A stretch of DNA of 64,000 nt from Bolinopsis microptera (taxonomy: Eukaryota > Ctenophora > Tentaculata > Lobata > Bolinopsidae): positions 939,812-1,003,811 of the forward strand of contig NC_087080.1 in assembly GCF_026151205.1 (NCBI RefSeq), written 5' to 3'. The position numbers and the translations under genes were made by a program. The notes below the pieces were generated by a model. It was not told where the DNA came from. It worked only from the letters and a program-made list of their open reading frames with translations, and searched no databases. How positions within the stretch are numbered: the stretch's first letter is position 1; every line of letters begins with the position of its first letter. This document shows positions 36,101 to 45,644 of this stretch, piece by piece.

Positions 36101-37184
36101 AAAAACTAAAACATATACGGGTACTTAGTTGATACGGTACTTAGTTGAAACGAATTGAATTCGCCGCTCTTGAAACAATACGTGAGTTGTCCAATTTCGA
36201 ATCTTATGCATCTTTCACATCTAGCATGATAATACAGTCTGTGAGTCTGCGCGAAAATCTCAGTGAATTGTCGGGAAGTAAGTAGCGCACCAACCCCCCC
36301 CCCTCCCGTCATCAACAACAATGGTACCGAAACAAGAGAGCGAGTATTGCCCCCAACAAGACCCCCCTTCCTATTAGTACACGGAGTGATTCCCAACTCT
36401 CCCGTTTATTATTAGTTTAATATTATCAGTAACCACCCTCTATCTAGAGTGAGGGTACTGAAACAAGAGAGCGAGTATTACCCCCAACAAGACCCCCCTT
36501 CCTATTAGTACACGGAGTGATTCCCAACTCTCCCGTTTATTATTAGTTTAATACTATCAGTAACCACCCTCTATCTAGAGCGAGAGTACCGAAACAAGAG
36601 AGCGAGTATTACCCCCAACAAGACCCCCCTTCCTACGGGTACACGGAGTGATTCCCAACTCTCCCGCCCATTCTAGTGGACTTAGGGACGAGGATACTAT
36701 CTGCCAGATAGGATCTCTTCACAGAGACAACTTTACTAGTGAGTATCTTATATTTATATAGTGCGCAACTGTTATTTGCTTTACTAGTGAGTCTCTTAGT
36801 AATTCCTTGCGTTTCTTTCTTTTTAGTTTATACAAAAAACTAGATATATTATATATCTACCATTAGTAAATCTTCGATTATGCATTTTTATCTCCCTTAA
36901 TTAATAATAACCACTGAATTTGAATTTTACACCTTATTTATCCATTCAAGCAGGACCGTGAATTTATATCTCAACCTTTCACGGCTGTAATCTCCCTTGT
37001 ACTCAAAGCCCCACTTTCAGATCTTGGAGATGTAGCGGAGGTGGTTAAACTTAGTGTTAACAAAGCTGTGCCTGTTAAACTTATCAGAGGTGGAACTCCT
37101 AAGACGATCGCACTGAAACCCCGTCCTTGGCAGGGCCGGGGCGTGCTCGGGTGCAATGTAGCTGAACTTACTGTTGAGATTTGA
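30183..37184 (+). CDS. PSMD9: 26S proteasome assembly chaperone p27 (PSMD9/Nas2 family), 5 exons
   Basis: Exons: 30183-30286, 30779-30855, 31150-31322, 36579-36738 and 37021-37184; total 678 nt, 225 residues (human protein about 223), with all phases matching. The N-terminal helical part contains VQELKDFITRLSEERDTIQ, then GMDGPLVDKDQYPRSDID and VRTARQQVI, a family signature. The PDZ half starts PPFLRVHGVIPNSPAHSSGL, continues DEDTICQIGSLHRDNFTN and ends RPWQGRGVLGCNV, as in PSMD9. The family binds Rpt ATPase C-termini during assembly of the proteasome base. Intron 3 (5.3 kb) contains the NERD-helicase gene, a MULE-like element and two copies of the exon 4 border. The acceptor of exon 3 is also duplicated. 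Confidence 0.93.
30378..30734 (-). other. Degenerate duplicated segment in PSMD9 intron 1 with a perfect central palindrome
   Basis: Two related ~165-bp segments lie in tandem (each contains GGTACTGAAG or GGTACTGGAAG after a GACACAAG/GACACGAT segment), and a palindrome sits at the joint (TATGTCCTACCGGTAGGACATA). A 118-codon minus-strand frame spans both and shows a repeated pattern, but it resembles no known protein and has no supporting splice or start context. A decayed repeat is the more likely reading. Confidence 0.45.
31054..31149. repeat. Tandem duplicate of the PSMD9 exon 3 acceptor and first bases
   Basis: A segment holding GATTCCTGG, CATGTTTCAAACAAAGATT, CCCCCAG and GGATGGATGGCCCGTTAGTT occurs once at 31054-31105 and again at the real exon 3 border (31110-31170). 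The first copy has a working-looking AG but loses homology 20 bases into the exon. Confidence 0.85.
32265..32287. repeat. Poly-C tract
   Basis: A run of about 24 cytosines upstream of the NERD-helicase gene. Similar C or G runs of 16-40 bases occur at 20503 and 42950, so long C tracts are a recurring feature of this genome. Confidence 0.9.
32638..34518 (+). CDS. NERD nuclease-domain protein with SF1 helicase-like P-loop, single exon
   Basis: A 626-residue uninterrupted ORF nested in PSMD9 intron 3. Residues about 60-200 form a NERD (nuclease-related) domain: the core DGECDFLVIG followed by VLIEVKN fits the D-(E/V)xK pattern of PD-(D/E)XK-type nucleases, and a Cys/His cluster (CDKKHARKGCRKC) sits in front. 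At about 318 LTKQQ precedes the Walker A GPAGAGKS (330-337). VFIDDF at about 438 is a Walker B candidate, and SNLRNTYNLSNVL at about 540 resembles the YRNT motif of UvrD-like helicases. Helicase motifs V and VI are missing after it, so the protein is either a shortened family member or 3'-truncated. The first ATG has no strong start context. NERD-helicase combinations are common in prokaryotes and patchy in animals; a nucleic-acid-processing or defence role is inference. Confidence 0.75.
   Translation: MDQYHLYQRNGKEIFDKYCSSTENRPVMLPRAPNQKYIDVYPGEGEPGPSFAPDIQQQLNYEAEVVVYRSLQDSDENIIVLHNFQFTHHQYRLCDKKHARKGCRKCKSASNVDGECDFLVIGETFFVLIEVKNIKNNLPEGKKDNVEQSRILSGTFNKSVQQRKKTTQLIKAIGKRSKVLQFTAYPEFSKEFHEEFPLKPNEIDTIIFKDDLNNFGTWWEKNVKYFVRMNISDEHMYAGFRSKHEKIRNMLLAIWCTEKDNCDQSKCSLGRCILDIDEKLRSGKFVYRNNNPNVVSAPDDIIRECLGVDNLTKQQHDLYASEEKFVLIEGPAGAGKSVVLIAKAIQLAKSSENNKVIFFSFIERLWLPTIYEKAFEKAEIRCHTINCFNISELFDVISSVDSEVKLILVQGMHIDMALDTTLQSIINIISNLEEEYNVFIDDFQCLYYGFISPSSVDPNDIRSILVALCKDNFVRSDLGMYSAIMYDVVMLSACCKYVWLAVDYLQSLPIMDGEKKDMRVIRWCVESPLEKDGWLIYHLPSNLRNTYNLSNVLSILRNNSCTEGAPMPTGIHDIPAQVKGHYIHGPRTSFFVLRNFNLDSIISCLYKELKKVSHDGILNLPETLKL
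34916..35849 (-). mobile_element. 934-bp MULE-like DNA transposon with FLYWCH remnant and 9-bp target duplication
   Basis: Both ends consist of ~100-bp inverted repeats made of TATATAATGACAA and CACTTTATAATGAC modules. The element is flanked by perfect copies of AATCAAGCC at 34907-34915 and 35850-35858. A 9-bp target-site duplication is the hallmark of Mutator-like elements, and these often carry FLYWCH zinc fingers, as the interior does here (35090-35646, minus). No transposase catalytic domain is present, so it is non-autonomous. Confidence 0.8.
35090..35646 (-). pseudogene. FLYWCH zinc-finger ORF of the MULE-like element, frameshifted
   Basis: Minus-strand reading begins with GVEYTTGKRGKDNALVDGQR and YTLNRKRNG, then KTYWIC, which is the FLYWCH core. 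The second half of the finger (CLARLVLHEQ and the HNH triplet) is in another frame that continues about 121 codons to a stop at 35090. The change of frame lies near 35,480 in a TGTGTTGTTCC stretch. Either the copy has decayed or one base is wrong in the assembly. FLYWCH domains bind DNA or protein; the downstream part is charged and helical with no recognised domain. Confidence 0.65.
36305..36578 (+). repeat. 131-bp duplications of the PSMD9 exon 4 acceptor and exon start
   Basis: Matching bases at 36329, 36460 and 36591 define a period of exactly 131 bp. Copy 2 keeps the polypyrimidine tract and AG (CCACCCTCTATCTAG) and the first ~90 exon bases, then runs into TTTATTATTAG with an in-frame stop. 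Copy 1 lacks the acceptor. Copy 3 is the functional exon. Copies 1 and 2 share the TATTAG variant, whereas the functional exon has TACGGG there. Confidence 0.92.
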
Positions 37185-37611
37185 GTTAGAAACTCTCAAT
37201 TCAAAACATTTGATATACTGAGAACAATTTGTATTTATTTTGTTGACGGTATTCCGTGAAGGTTTTTGTATTCAGAAAGCTTATGTATCCTTTTTAACGG
37301 AGAAAGACATTTTATTTATTCCAGAGAATTGATAATTAGTTATATATAATTGATTAATTAATTACAATTATAATTATAATTATAATCATTAGTCTGGTAC
37401 AGTGGTGTATTTTTCTTCTGTTACATTATTGATTCTCGCAATTCCGAAATGCATTTCTAATACTTAAATGCCGATAAATTCTGATAAATTGTGGTTCAAC
37501 GAACCTAATGCTCATTGCTCAATCTTCATACCATTGTTGTTATTCCTCTACTTCTGATTTATGTATTTATTAAATTTGTTAATTAATAATTAACGTATTA
37601 ATTAATGTAGG

Positions 37612-40600
37612 ATGAGGTTGGTTGGTCTGACAGGGGGTATAGCGTCCGGAAAAACGTCCGTAGCTAGTGTTCTCAAGGAACACGGAGTGGCTGTTCTCTC
37701 TTGTGATGCTGCCGCTAAACAAGGTTAGTTCAGGATGAGGTCACGTGGGTCCAGGTCACGTGGGTCTTTTAGGGCAAATTAGGTGTTAAGTGTAAAGAAT
37801 TAGATGAACTTTGAGGCCTTGAGGGTAACCGCCTTCCAGCCCCAGAACCTTGTGCCCCAGAACCTTGTGCTCCAGAACATTGTGCCCCAGAACCTTGTGC
37901 CCCAGAACCTTGTGCCCCAGAACCTTGTGCCCCAGAACCTTGTGCCCCAGAACCTTGTGCCCCAGAACCTTGTGCCCCAGAACCTTGTGCCCCAGAACCT
38001 TGTGCCCCAGAACCTTGTGCTCCAGAACATTGTGCCCCAGAACCTTGTGCCCCAGAACCTTGTGCCCCAGAACCTTGTGCTCCAGAACCTTGTGCCCCAG
38101 AACCTTGTGCCCCAGAACCTTGTGCCCCAGAACCTTGTGCTCCAAAACCATGTGTCCCACAACCATGTGCCCCAGAAACTTGTGTCCCAGAACCTTGTGC
38201 CCTAGAACCTTGTGCCCCAGAACCTTGTGCCCTAGAACCTTGTGCCCCAGAACCTTGTGTCCCACAACCATGTGCCCCAGAACCTTGTGCCCCAGAACCT
38301 TGTGCCCCAGAACCATGTGTCCCAGAACCTTGTGCCACAGAACCTTGTGTCCCAGAACCTCGTGCTCCACTAGTGTTACAACATTAAGTAAATATAATTC
38401 AGAGGCACATATTAGGTGCGATGGGTGCGGGATCGCACAATTTACCGTTTTCCGCACATGTCCGCATAATTTATTGTTTTCCGCACATGTCCGCACATTT
38501 TGTAATTTTCTGCATATTTCCGCATAATCTAGCATTTTCCGCGTAATTTCGCATAATTTTGAAATTTTCGCGTTAAGATTTTCGAGTGTAAAAACCAAAA
38601 TATGTTATAGTCGGGCCCTTTTAGGACCGTGACTCAGGCCCTTTCGGGACCCTGACCCAGGCCCTTTTAGGACCGTGACTCAGGCCCTTTCGGGACCCTG
38701 ACCCAGGCCCTTTTAGGACCGTGATTCAGGCCCTTTCGGGACCGTGACCCAGGCCCTTTTGGAACTCATACCTAGGCCACGTGACCCAGTTACCACGTGA
38801 CACAGGCCCTTTCGGGACCCTGACCCAGGCCCTTTCGGGACCGTGACACAGGCCCTTTCGGGACCGTCACCCAGGCCCTTTTGGGATCGTTACCCAGGCC
38901 CTTTCGGGACCGTTACCCAGGCCCTTTCGGGACCGTGATCCAGGCCGTTATGAAACCCTCGTCGTTACCATACTTTGATTATAGTTTATCAGTTATCATT
39001 CGTAACTTCACCACATCATCTGATTACTCTAAGTCACTGTTCTCAGATAACTGAATCTCAATATAGGTTCAATTATGGTCTTAGTAAAGAACTACACCCT
39101 CAGTAACACATAAACAGACCTATTTTTGATAAGAGCGGCGGTTATACATTTAGAATTTCCAAAGTCCTTGAGAAAATGCAAAAGAAAACCGCACAATTCC
39201 CGCACAAATTTCGAAAAAATCGCCGCACATTTGCCGCATAATTGGTAAAAATTTACCGCAACTTACCGCACATTTTACCTTTATAGTCGGGTGCGGTACC
39301 GCATAATTTCGATTTTTTTACCGCACCTAATATGTGCCTCTGAAATATATATTATGGTTTAGATAAGCTGGGGCAGGAACCAATTTATTTCATTTGTTTT
39401 TTCTTCATACACATAGTAACCATGCATAGTAACCATAGTAACTTCATTTGTTTTCTCTCCATACGATAATTTCAGCTCATTTTTTCAGTGGTCGAACAAG
39501 GGTGTCCTGGCTACAAGAAGGTTATCGCTAGGTTTGGGGAAGCTATTCTCCTTCCTTCCGGTGAAATAGATCGTGTTAAACTGGGTTAGTGAAGTTTCAA
39601 ATTTTGCTTAATTAAGTTAATTAATTAATTTCGTGAGAGAATTAAGTTAGGGCTTTTGAAATAGCTAAATTTCAATGGAGAAGCATAAATATAAATAAAG
39701 CAACCATTGTCTGGAGCTTTCTCAATTTAGTTTTATTTGATTAAGCTTTGAACAATTTGTAATTTGACACTGACAATCAAATACTCAATTATATTATTAA
39801 GTTCACTTGATTGATATTGAATGATTTAGGAACAGAAATAAATAACTACTAATAGGCCCTCAAAACACCACGTTAACACTGTACCAAATAGATCTGAGCC
39901 CCCAAAATTTCAAAAACGTAAAATGATGAAAACTATTGGCAATGCTGAAACTACGCCTTAAGCCAACAACTAACAATATTTAAGTACCATCCAACCCTAA
40001 AGTCTTCTTCCACCCACACCGTACCCATCACTGTAAACAAACCACCTATTCTTTGATCATTTTCTCAAGCAGAGGCAAGCTAGCTGTAAGCTCCGGAATG
40101 TTCTTCTCGCATCTCTTGGTGTCAATAACCAGACGTTTGAGGAGGAGGTCCTTCTCGAAGAGCTCCTTTCTGCAGCTCAGTCTAGTGTTGATACAGTTAG
40201 CCTCGTTCTTTAGGAGCGCCTCTCTACCTTTCTGGACCTTGTTTTCCCAGGTCTTCTTCTGGAAGTTACATTTAGATTTAATGTTGTCCAGTCTGTTCAT
40301 TTCGGTTTCGTAGATCTTCTGGGTCTCCGCCCTTTCGTTCTTATTGTGCTCCACTTCAGCCTTGAGCTCCTCGATTTGCAATTTGTGGATCTCAACTGGG
40401 TCACACTTCTTCTCAATGTTCACTTTCTTGGTGCACAACTTAGACTCCTGGAACTGCAGTTTCTGCTTGTTACGTCTCTGAACGTCATAGTCTTCTTCCT
40501 GTGCCTTCTTCTTCTGCTCATGTTCCGTCTTCAGAGAGACAACTGTACATTCCAGCTGAGAATTTTTAGTCATGAGAGCAGCGGCCTCCTCCTTCAGAGC

Positions 40601-43600
40601 TTCCACATCTAGCTGCAACTTCTCAATCTCCGCTTCTGCTGTTCGTGAATCCTCGATAATCTTGGTGCGGGTGTCCTCGGTCAGACGATCAACGGCTCTT
40701 TTTTCCAGTCTCAGCTCTTCATGCTTGATTTTCAGTTGGTCCAGTTCGCAAGACATGTTTTTAGAGTGTTTCCTACAAAGTGTTGCATTAATCAAAATGT
40801 GGTTTGGAAATTAGTATTACAGGAAAAAATTGTCAAACGTTGCTAAAAATTGCCTAAAAATTGCTAAAAATTGCTAAAAATTGCTAAATAAAGGTTTTGA
40901 ATAAAAATTCTAAACAGAAATATACGTTTATAATAACATAAACCCGCCACGCAAAGGGTTTATATAACAGATCATCCCGCGCTAGCGGGATGATCTGATA
41001 AACACATACGAGTGCGCGCAGCGCACGAGTTTTGTGTTAATATGTAATCCCGAAGCGCCAGCTGAGGGATTACATTTATTTAGCCCTGAGCGTGAAGTGT
41101 TTATGGATTATAATTATCTCCGGCGATTTCGACAAGGGATTTATACTTTAGATTGGAAAGCAGTTCATCAATCTGAATGTCAAACCGATCTGTCATAGTG
41201 GAACAATAGCTTGAACGTTAGCAGGAACAAGAGCTGGAAGGAGAGCAAGCAAAACAATACTATTTTTAGGGCACGGACAAGGGTAGCTGGCTAGTCGCCA
41301 ACTTCTCACGCCACGCGTTGGAGAAATTCCAAAAATTAGCTGCTTTGGCAACGTTCCCAGGAATTTGCGTGTAAAAGCAGTGGACGGTTACGATGTTTCA
41401 TATCACGTGGTGCGCTTTCGTGTCACGTGGTATAGACTCGGCGTATGCTATTGGTGGCACGTGGTACGCACGTGACGCGCCCACGTGATCGCGCGTCTAA
41501 CTGTTCTACTGTTATCGAGTTCTAATCAGCAGTATCATTGATTATTGTAAGTCGGAGAATTGAATGATAAACATCAGTTACGACTAAAAAGCGGGCCGGG
41601 TTTATACAAATTTCCGGGGCGGGATGATATCACCTTGAGATGTTTATCTAACAGCGGGCCGGGCTGAGTGATAATATGATCCCGCGTCGAAATCCCGGAG
41701 ATATTTATATTCTGACAAATTGACTGAGTAATGGTACACGTGTCAGCGGGAACTATTTATACTCACTCTAGTTAATCAGCTTGATTGTTAGTTATCATTC
41801 CTCCAATCGCGCTTTCCCTTGATTTATCTGCAATTATTTTTTTAATGAGAGCAGAAACTTCCTCCAAACTTCAAAAATTTGATGAAATTAAAGTTCCCAA
41901 TCCTTATGTTAATCCTCTTTTTTTTCTAATTTGATAATCAGTACATTAATTGCTTGTCCATTTAAAATTTGCGATAAGAATTAACACGAAACATTGCTTA
42001 TTAAAATATGGTATTTTGTATTAATATTATTGGGCCAATTTGTGGGACTGCAATATCGAATTACGTCACGTCATAAGATTTAGTAAATCGTGCCTTAACA
42101 CAATTGGTTAAGGTTTTGAGAGGAGAGCTATATATTGTCAGAGACGTCACAGCTGCGCTTTTCCAATCAGTATCCAGCTGCAACCAAGTAAAATAACTAA
42201 AGTTAACTTGATTGACAGTAGATAATTAATAAAACAAATATTTAATAAAACAAATATTTATTTTTACGGCACAATCAAACAATAACAATAATAAATAAAT
42301 CAGGGGAGGTTTGAAGAGGTTTCAAGTGCCGAAGGCCACTGCTTATCTTTAGGATTTGAGAGCCCCCTCAACCATCCACTACGTCAATATACTTATTCTT
42401 ATGTACGTACAATTGACTGGTCACACTTACTATATACTATATAGGGCTCCTGTCTAGAAAGGACCAGCTCCAATGACCGATATAGCTCTAGACTCAGACT
42501 GTCTTGAATTCAATTGTGAGCATTGCATTGCCACTATGAAACCATTTTCGCGCATGTAAATTGATTTTTCATGTGGTATTGAGTTTAAATTTGATGTGAG
42601 TAGGAGAGTAATGTAATTGTGTAGTACATAATTACTAATTAGTTATAATACACAATTAGTTATGCTACATAATTAGTTATGATAAATAATTAGCGCAAAA
42701 TTCAAAATACTTTTAACTCGAGTATTACTATTATTTTGCTGAAATCTTAAACGTCAAATTATAATATTTTGAGCTAAAATTGAGCCTTCTGAACAACTTC
42801 TGATGAGTCTGTAAAGGAAATGATGGGGGGGGGGCCAATGGCATAAATGGAGAAAATGGAGAATTACTCATGGGTTTTTCCATTTTCTCCATAGAAATAG
42901 TCTCCATTTTATGCCATTTTATGCCATTTTATGCCATTTTATGCCATTGCCCCCCCCCCCCCCCCCCGAAATGATAAAAGACGCGGGGTTGCTTGCCAGC
43001 ATTTTGATCTATCGCTTTTTTCAGGTGATTTGGTGTTTAATGATGCAGAAAACAGAGATGCTCTGAACAAATGCATCCATCCTGAGATTGCTAAGGTCAT
43101 CAGACGTCACATCATCTGGCACTTTATCAAAGGTAGGTTCAGTTGGACTCAGTTTATATTTACTAGCAGAAACCCGTCTTACCCTGAAGTGGTGTCAATA
43201 TTCCACACGACACCACTTGGGGGTCCAAATTTTAGGCACTCAAATTATTATTCCTTCCTCCTCCTCCTCCTCCTCCTCCTCCTCCTCCTCCTCCTCCTCC
43301 TCCTCCTCCTCCTCCTCCTCCTCCTCCTCCTCCTCCTCCTCCTCCTCCTCCGCCTCCTCCTCCTCCTCCTCCTTCTCCTCCTCCTTCTCCTCCTCTTCCT
43401 CCTTTTCCTCCTCCTCCTCCTCCTCCTCTTCCTCCTCCTCCTCCTCTTCCTCCTCCTCCTCCTCCTCCTCCTCCTCCTCCTCCTCCTCCTCCTCCTCCTC
43501 CTCCTCCTCCTCCTCCTCCTCCTTTGTTGGGTTATGCAAGAACTCAATAAGTTTTGTAACAGTTAAATGTTGCTAATGTTATCCGATCCCCAGGAACGAC

Positions 43601-45644
43601 GATAGTTGCTGTAGACATACCTCTTCTGTACGAGAGTTGCAACATTAATCCCTTCCTTCACTCCATCGTTGTTGTTTACTGGTGAGTTTCTTCTTTCTGT
43701 CAGGGATATAATTAATATGATTAATACCTCAGCTGGTACGAATGGTAGAGATTGATTCATACAATAGAAACGGTTATAAGACACGTTCCAAAACCAAAAT
43801 GATAGTCGATACCTCCCCCAACGCATTCTTAAAACTTCTTATCGTATTCAGCACAGCCGAACAGCAAAAAGTAAGGCTGATGGACCGGAATGATCACTTT
43901 ACCGAAGAGGAGGCTCAGGCTAGAGTAGACTCTCAGCTTTGTATTGAGGAGAAGAGAAAGAGGGGAGATCACGTGATTGATAATACCGGACTTTTCTCTG
44001 AAACTGGTAAGATTATTGATAATACCGGACTTTTCTCTGAAACCGGTAAGATTATTGATAATACCGGACTTTTCTCTGAAACCGGTAAGATTATTGATAA
44101 TACCGGACTTTTCTCTGAAACTGGTAAGATTATTGATAATACCGGACTTTTCTCTGAAACTGGTAAGATTATTGATAATACCGGACTTTTCTCTGAAACT
44201 GGTAAGATTATTGATAATACCGGACTTTTCTCTGAAACCCGTAAGATTATTGATAATACCGGACTTTTCTCTGAAACCCGTAAGATTATTGATAATACCG
44301 GACTTTTCTCTGAAACTGGTAAGATTATTGATAATACCGGACTTTTCTCTGAAACTGGTAAGATTATTGATAATACCGGACTTTTCTCTGAAACCGGTAA
44401 GATTATTGATAATACCGGACTTTTCTCTGAAACCGGTAAGATTATTGATTATACCGGACTTTTCTCTGAAACTGGTAAGATTATTGATAATACCGGACTT
44501 TTCTCTGAAACTGGTAAGATTATTGATAATACCGGACTTTTCTCTGAAACTGGTAAGATTATTGATAATACCGGACTTTTCTCTGAAACTGGTAAGATTA
44601 TTGATAATACCGGACTTTTCTCTGAAACTGGTAAGATTATTGATAGTACCGGACTTTTCTCTGAAACTGGTAAGATTATTGATAATACCGGACTTTTCTC
44701 TGAAACTGGTAAGATTATTGATAATACCGGACTTTTCTCTGAAACTGGTAAGATTATTGATAATACCGGACTTTTCTCTGAAACTGGTAAGATTATTGAT
44801 AATACCGGACTTTTCTCTGAAACTGGTAAGATTATTGATAATACCGGACTTTTCTCTGAAACTGGTAAGATTATTGATAATACCGGACTTTTCTCTGAAA
44901 CTGGTAAGATTATTGATAATACCGGACTTTTCTCTGAAACTGGTAAGATTATTGATAATACCGGACTTTTCTCTGAAACTGGTAAGATTATTGATAATAC
45001 CGGACTTTTCTCTGAAACTAGTAAGATTATTGATAATACCGGACTTTTTTCCGAAACTGGTAAGATTATTGATAATACCGGACTTTTCTCTGAAACTGGT
45101 AAGATTATTGATAATACCGGACTTTTCTCTGAAACTGGTAAGGTTATTGATAATACCGGACTTTTCTCTGAAACCGGTAAGATTATTGATAATTCCGGAG
45201 TTTCTTCTCTGAAACTGGTAAGGTTATTGATAATACCGGACTTTTCTCTGAAACCGGTAAGATTATTGATAATTCCGGAGTTTTCTCTGAAACTTGTAAG
45301 ATTATTTTTGGTGATGAGATTTTCGTGAATTTGGGTGATCTTTGATGTTGGCCATTTATCCATGACGAATCTATGGTGACAACTGACAAATAGTGACATA
45401 TGATTATGATGAGACCAAAATATTTTTGTACCTTTAAGTTTAATAAATATGTCGTCTATCCTACCGAAATATTGATACTATCCTTCACCCCGCACAGCAA
45501 TTTATTGTAATGTGTTATCTTTCAGAACGACAAGTAGCAGCACTGGTTCCCCATCTCAAAGATGGAATAGTTCCTATACAGAAGATAATACTTCTGGGCT
45601 TGTTTGCCTTGATCGTGTTCATAGTATGGTCTAAAATGTTTTAG
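37612..45644 (+). CDS. DCAKD: Dephospho-CoA kinase domain protein, 6 exons
   Basis: Exons: 37612-37723, 39489-39584, 43025-43132, 43594-43681, 43852-44006 (first donor) and 45526-45644; total 678 nt, 225 residues (human DCAKD 231). The start [16 protein letters not shown] contains the Walker A loop (5-15). Then follow [62 protein letters not shown], and [16 protein letters not shown], all in family order. The C-terminus [15 protein letters not shown] is a predicted membrane anchor, as in animal DCAKD. CoaE-type enzymes phosphorylate dephospho-CoA in the last step of CoA synthesis. The exon 5 end and donor are repeated 34 times in frame, so alternative donors would insert 13-residue repeats before RQV. 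Intron 2 contains an antisense coiled-coil gene. Confidence 0.93.
37845..38360. repeat. 15-bp tandem array in DCAKD intron 1, about 34 copies
   Basis: Unit CCCAGAACCTTGTGC, homogeneous in the centre and more diverged toward the right end. Because 15 is a multiple of three, all six frames are open for long stretches; none is a credible gene. Confidence 0.95.
38400..39350. repeat. Inverted flanks with CCGCACATNNCCGCA words around the 23-bp array
   Basis: The left flank begins CAGAGGCACATATTAGGTGC and the right flank ends GCACCTAATATGTGCCTCTG, a perfect 20-bp inverted terminal match. Next to each lie repeated GCACATNTCCGCA words in opposite orientation. This delimits a ~950-bp element (about 38400-39345) with terminal inverted repeats enclosing the minisatellite. 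Confidence 0.75.
38615..38955. repeat. 23-24 bp array in DCAKD intron 1, about 14 copies
   Basis: Unit AGGCCCTTTCGGGACCGTGA followed by CCC, alternating with an AGGCCCTTTTAGGACCGTGA variant in the left half. It is flanked on both sides by sequences rich in CCGCACA-type words (38400-38570 and 39180-39330), which are inverted relative to each other. Confidence 0.9.
40046..41196 (-). CDS. Coiled-coil protein nested antisense in DCAKD intron 2, two exons
   Basis: Proposed exon 1 is 41196-41147 ([17 protein letters not shown], donor GTATAA) and exon 2 is 40772-40046, joined in phase through an acceptor ACTTTGTAG; the product is 258 residues. Exon 2 alone has an internal ATG at MSCELDQ. Almost the whole protein is predicted coiled coil: Glu/Lys/Leu-rich heptads with few Pro or Gly. 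I do not recognise the family; cytoskeletal or kinetochore-type coiled-coil proteins would look like this. Codon structure is good and plus-strand frames opposite it are clearly shadows. A CpG-rich stretch with five CACGTG boxes and an inverted CCAAT box lies 200-290 bp upstream of the ATG. Confidence 0.7.
40935..41080. repeat. Series of short GC-rich hairpins in the intron of the nested coiled-coil gene
   Basis: Consecutive stem-loops: AGATCATCCCGC with GCGGGATGATCT (4-base loop), a GTGCGCGCAGCGCAC palindrome, and GTAATCCC with GGGATTAC; AACCC/GGGTT precedes them. The arms differ in sequence, so this is not one duplicated palindrome. Confidence 0.7.
41404..41487. promoter_or_regulatory. Five CACGTG boxes in 84 bp, likely promoter of the nested minus-strand gene
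   Basis: Perfect CACGTG at 41404, 41423, 41458, 41469 and 41482. The sequence between them is CpG-rich and includes an inverted CCAAT box (ATTGG at 41449). Position just upstream of the minus-strand ATG at 41196 suits a bHLH-regulated promoter. Function is inferred. Confidence 0.55.
41490..42820. other. DCAKD intron 2, left of exon 3
   Basis: Contains GCGGGCCGGG words at about 41592 and 41655 near CCCGGAAAT-like segments, then AT-rich sequence without an exon. A short TTATTAGTTATNATACA-type repeat occurs near 42,640. No gene was found. Confidence 0.5.
42824..42968. repeat. Hairpin element bounded by G10 and C16 runs
   Basis: The left part reads a G run, then CCAATGGCATAAATGGAGA; the right part reads TCTCCATTTTATGCCATT, three further TTTATGCCAT units, GCCATTG and a C run. 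The ends are inverted complements, and the right arm has expanded as a 10-bp array. Confidence 0.8.
43256..43524. repeat. (TCC)n microsatellite, about 90 units
   Basis: A 270-bp TCC/TTC tract in DCAKD intron 3. It produces long poly-Leu, poly-Ser, poly-Glu and poly-Arg frames, none of which is a gene. Confidence 0.98.
43986..45305 (+). repeat. 39-bp array of 34 copies carrying the DCAKD exon 5 end and donor
   Basis: Unit GTAAGATTATTGATAATACC followed by GGACTTTTCTCTGAAACTG; donors recur from 44007 to about 45296. The first copy is the real end of exon 5. All units keep GTAAG, and the exon frame stays open through about 31 units as [14 protein letters not shown] 2-base insertion near 45,205 shifts the frame in the last three copies. 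The ACTGG/ACCGG variants occur in patches. Confidence 0.96.

Noticed and set aside
37769-38598. Long ORFs on both strands in DCAKD intron 1
   Set aside because: The 15-bp array keeps every frame open. The sequence lies between two firmly placed exons of a conserved gene.
43240-43547. Poly-Leu, poly-Ser, poly-Glu and poly-Arg ORFs
   Set aside because: They are readings of one TCC microsatellite in an intron of DCAKD.
43742-43851. N-terminal part of the 528-codon ORF as DCAKD coding sequence
   Set aside because: Homology and phase place the exon start at 43852 after an AG, so the preceding bases are intron.
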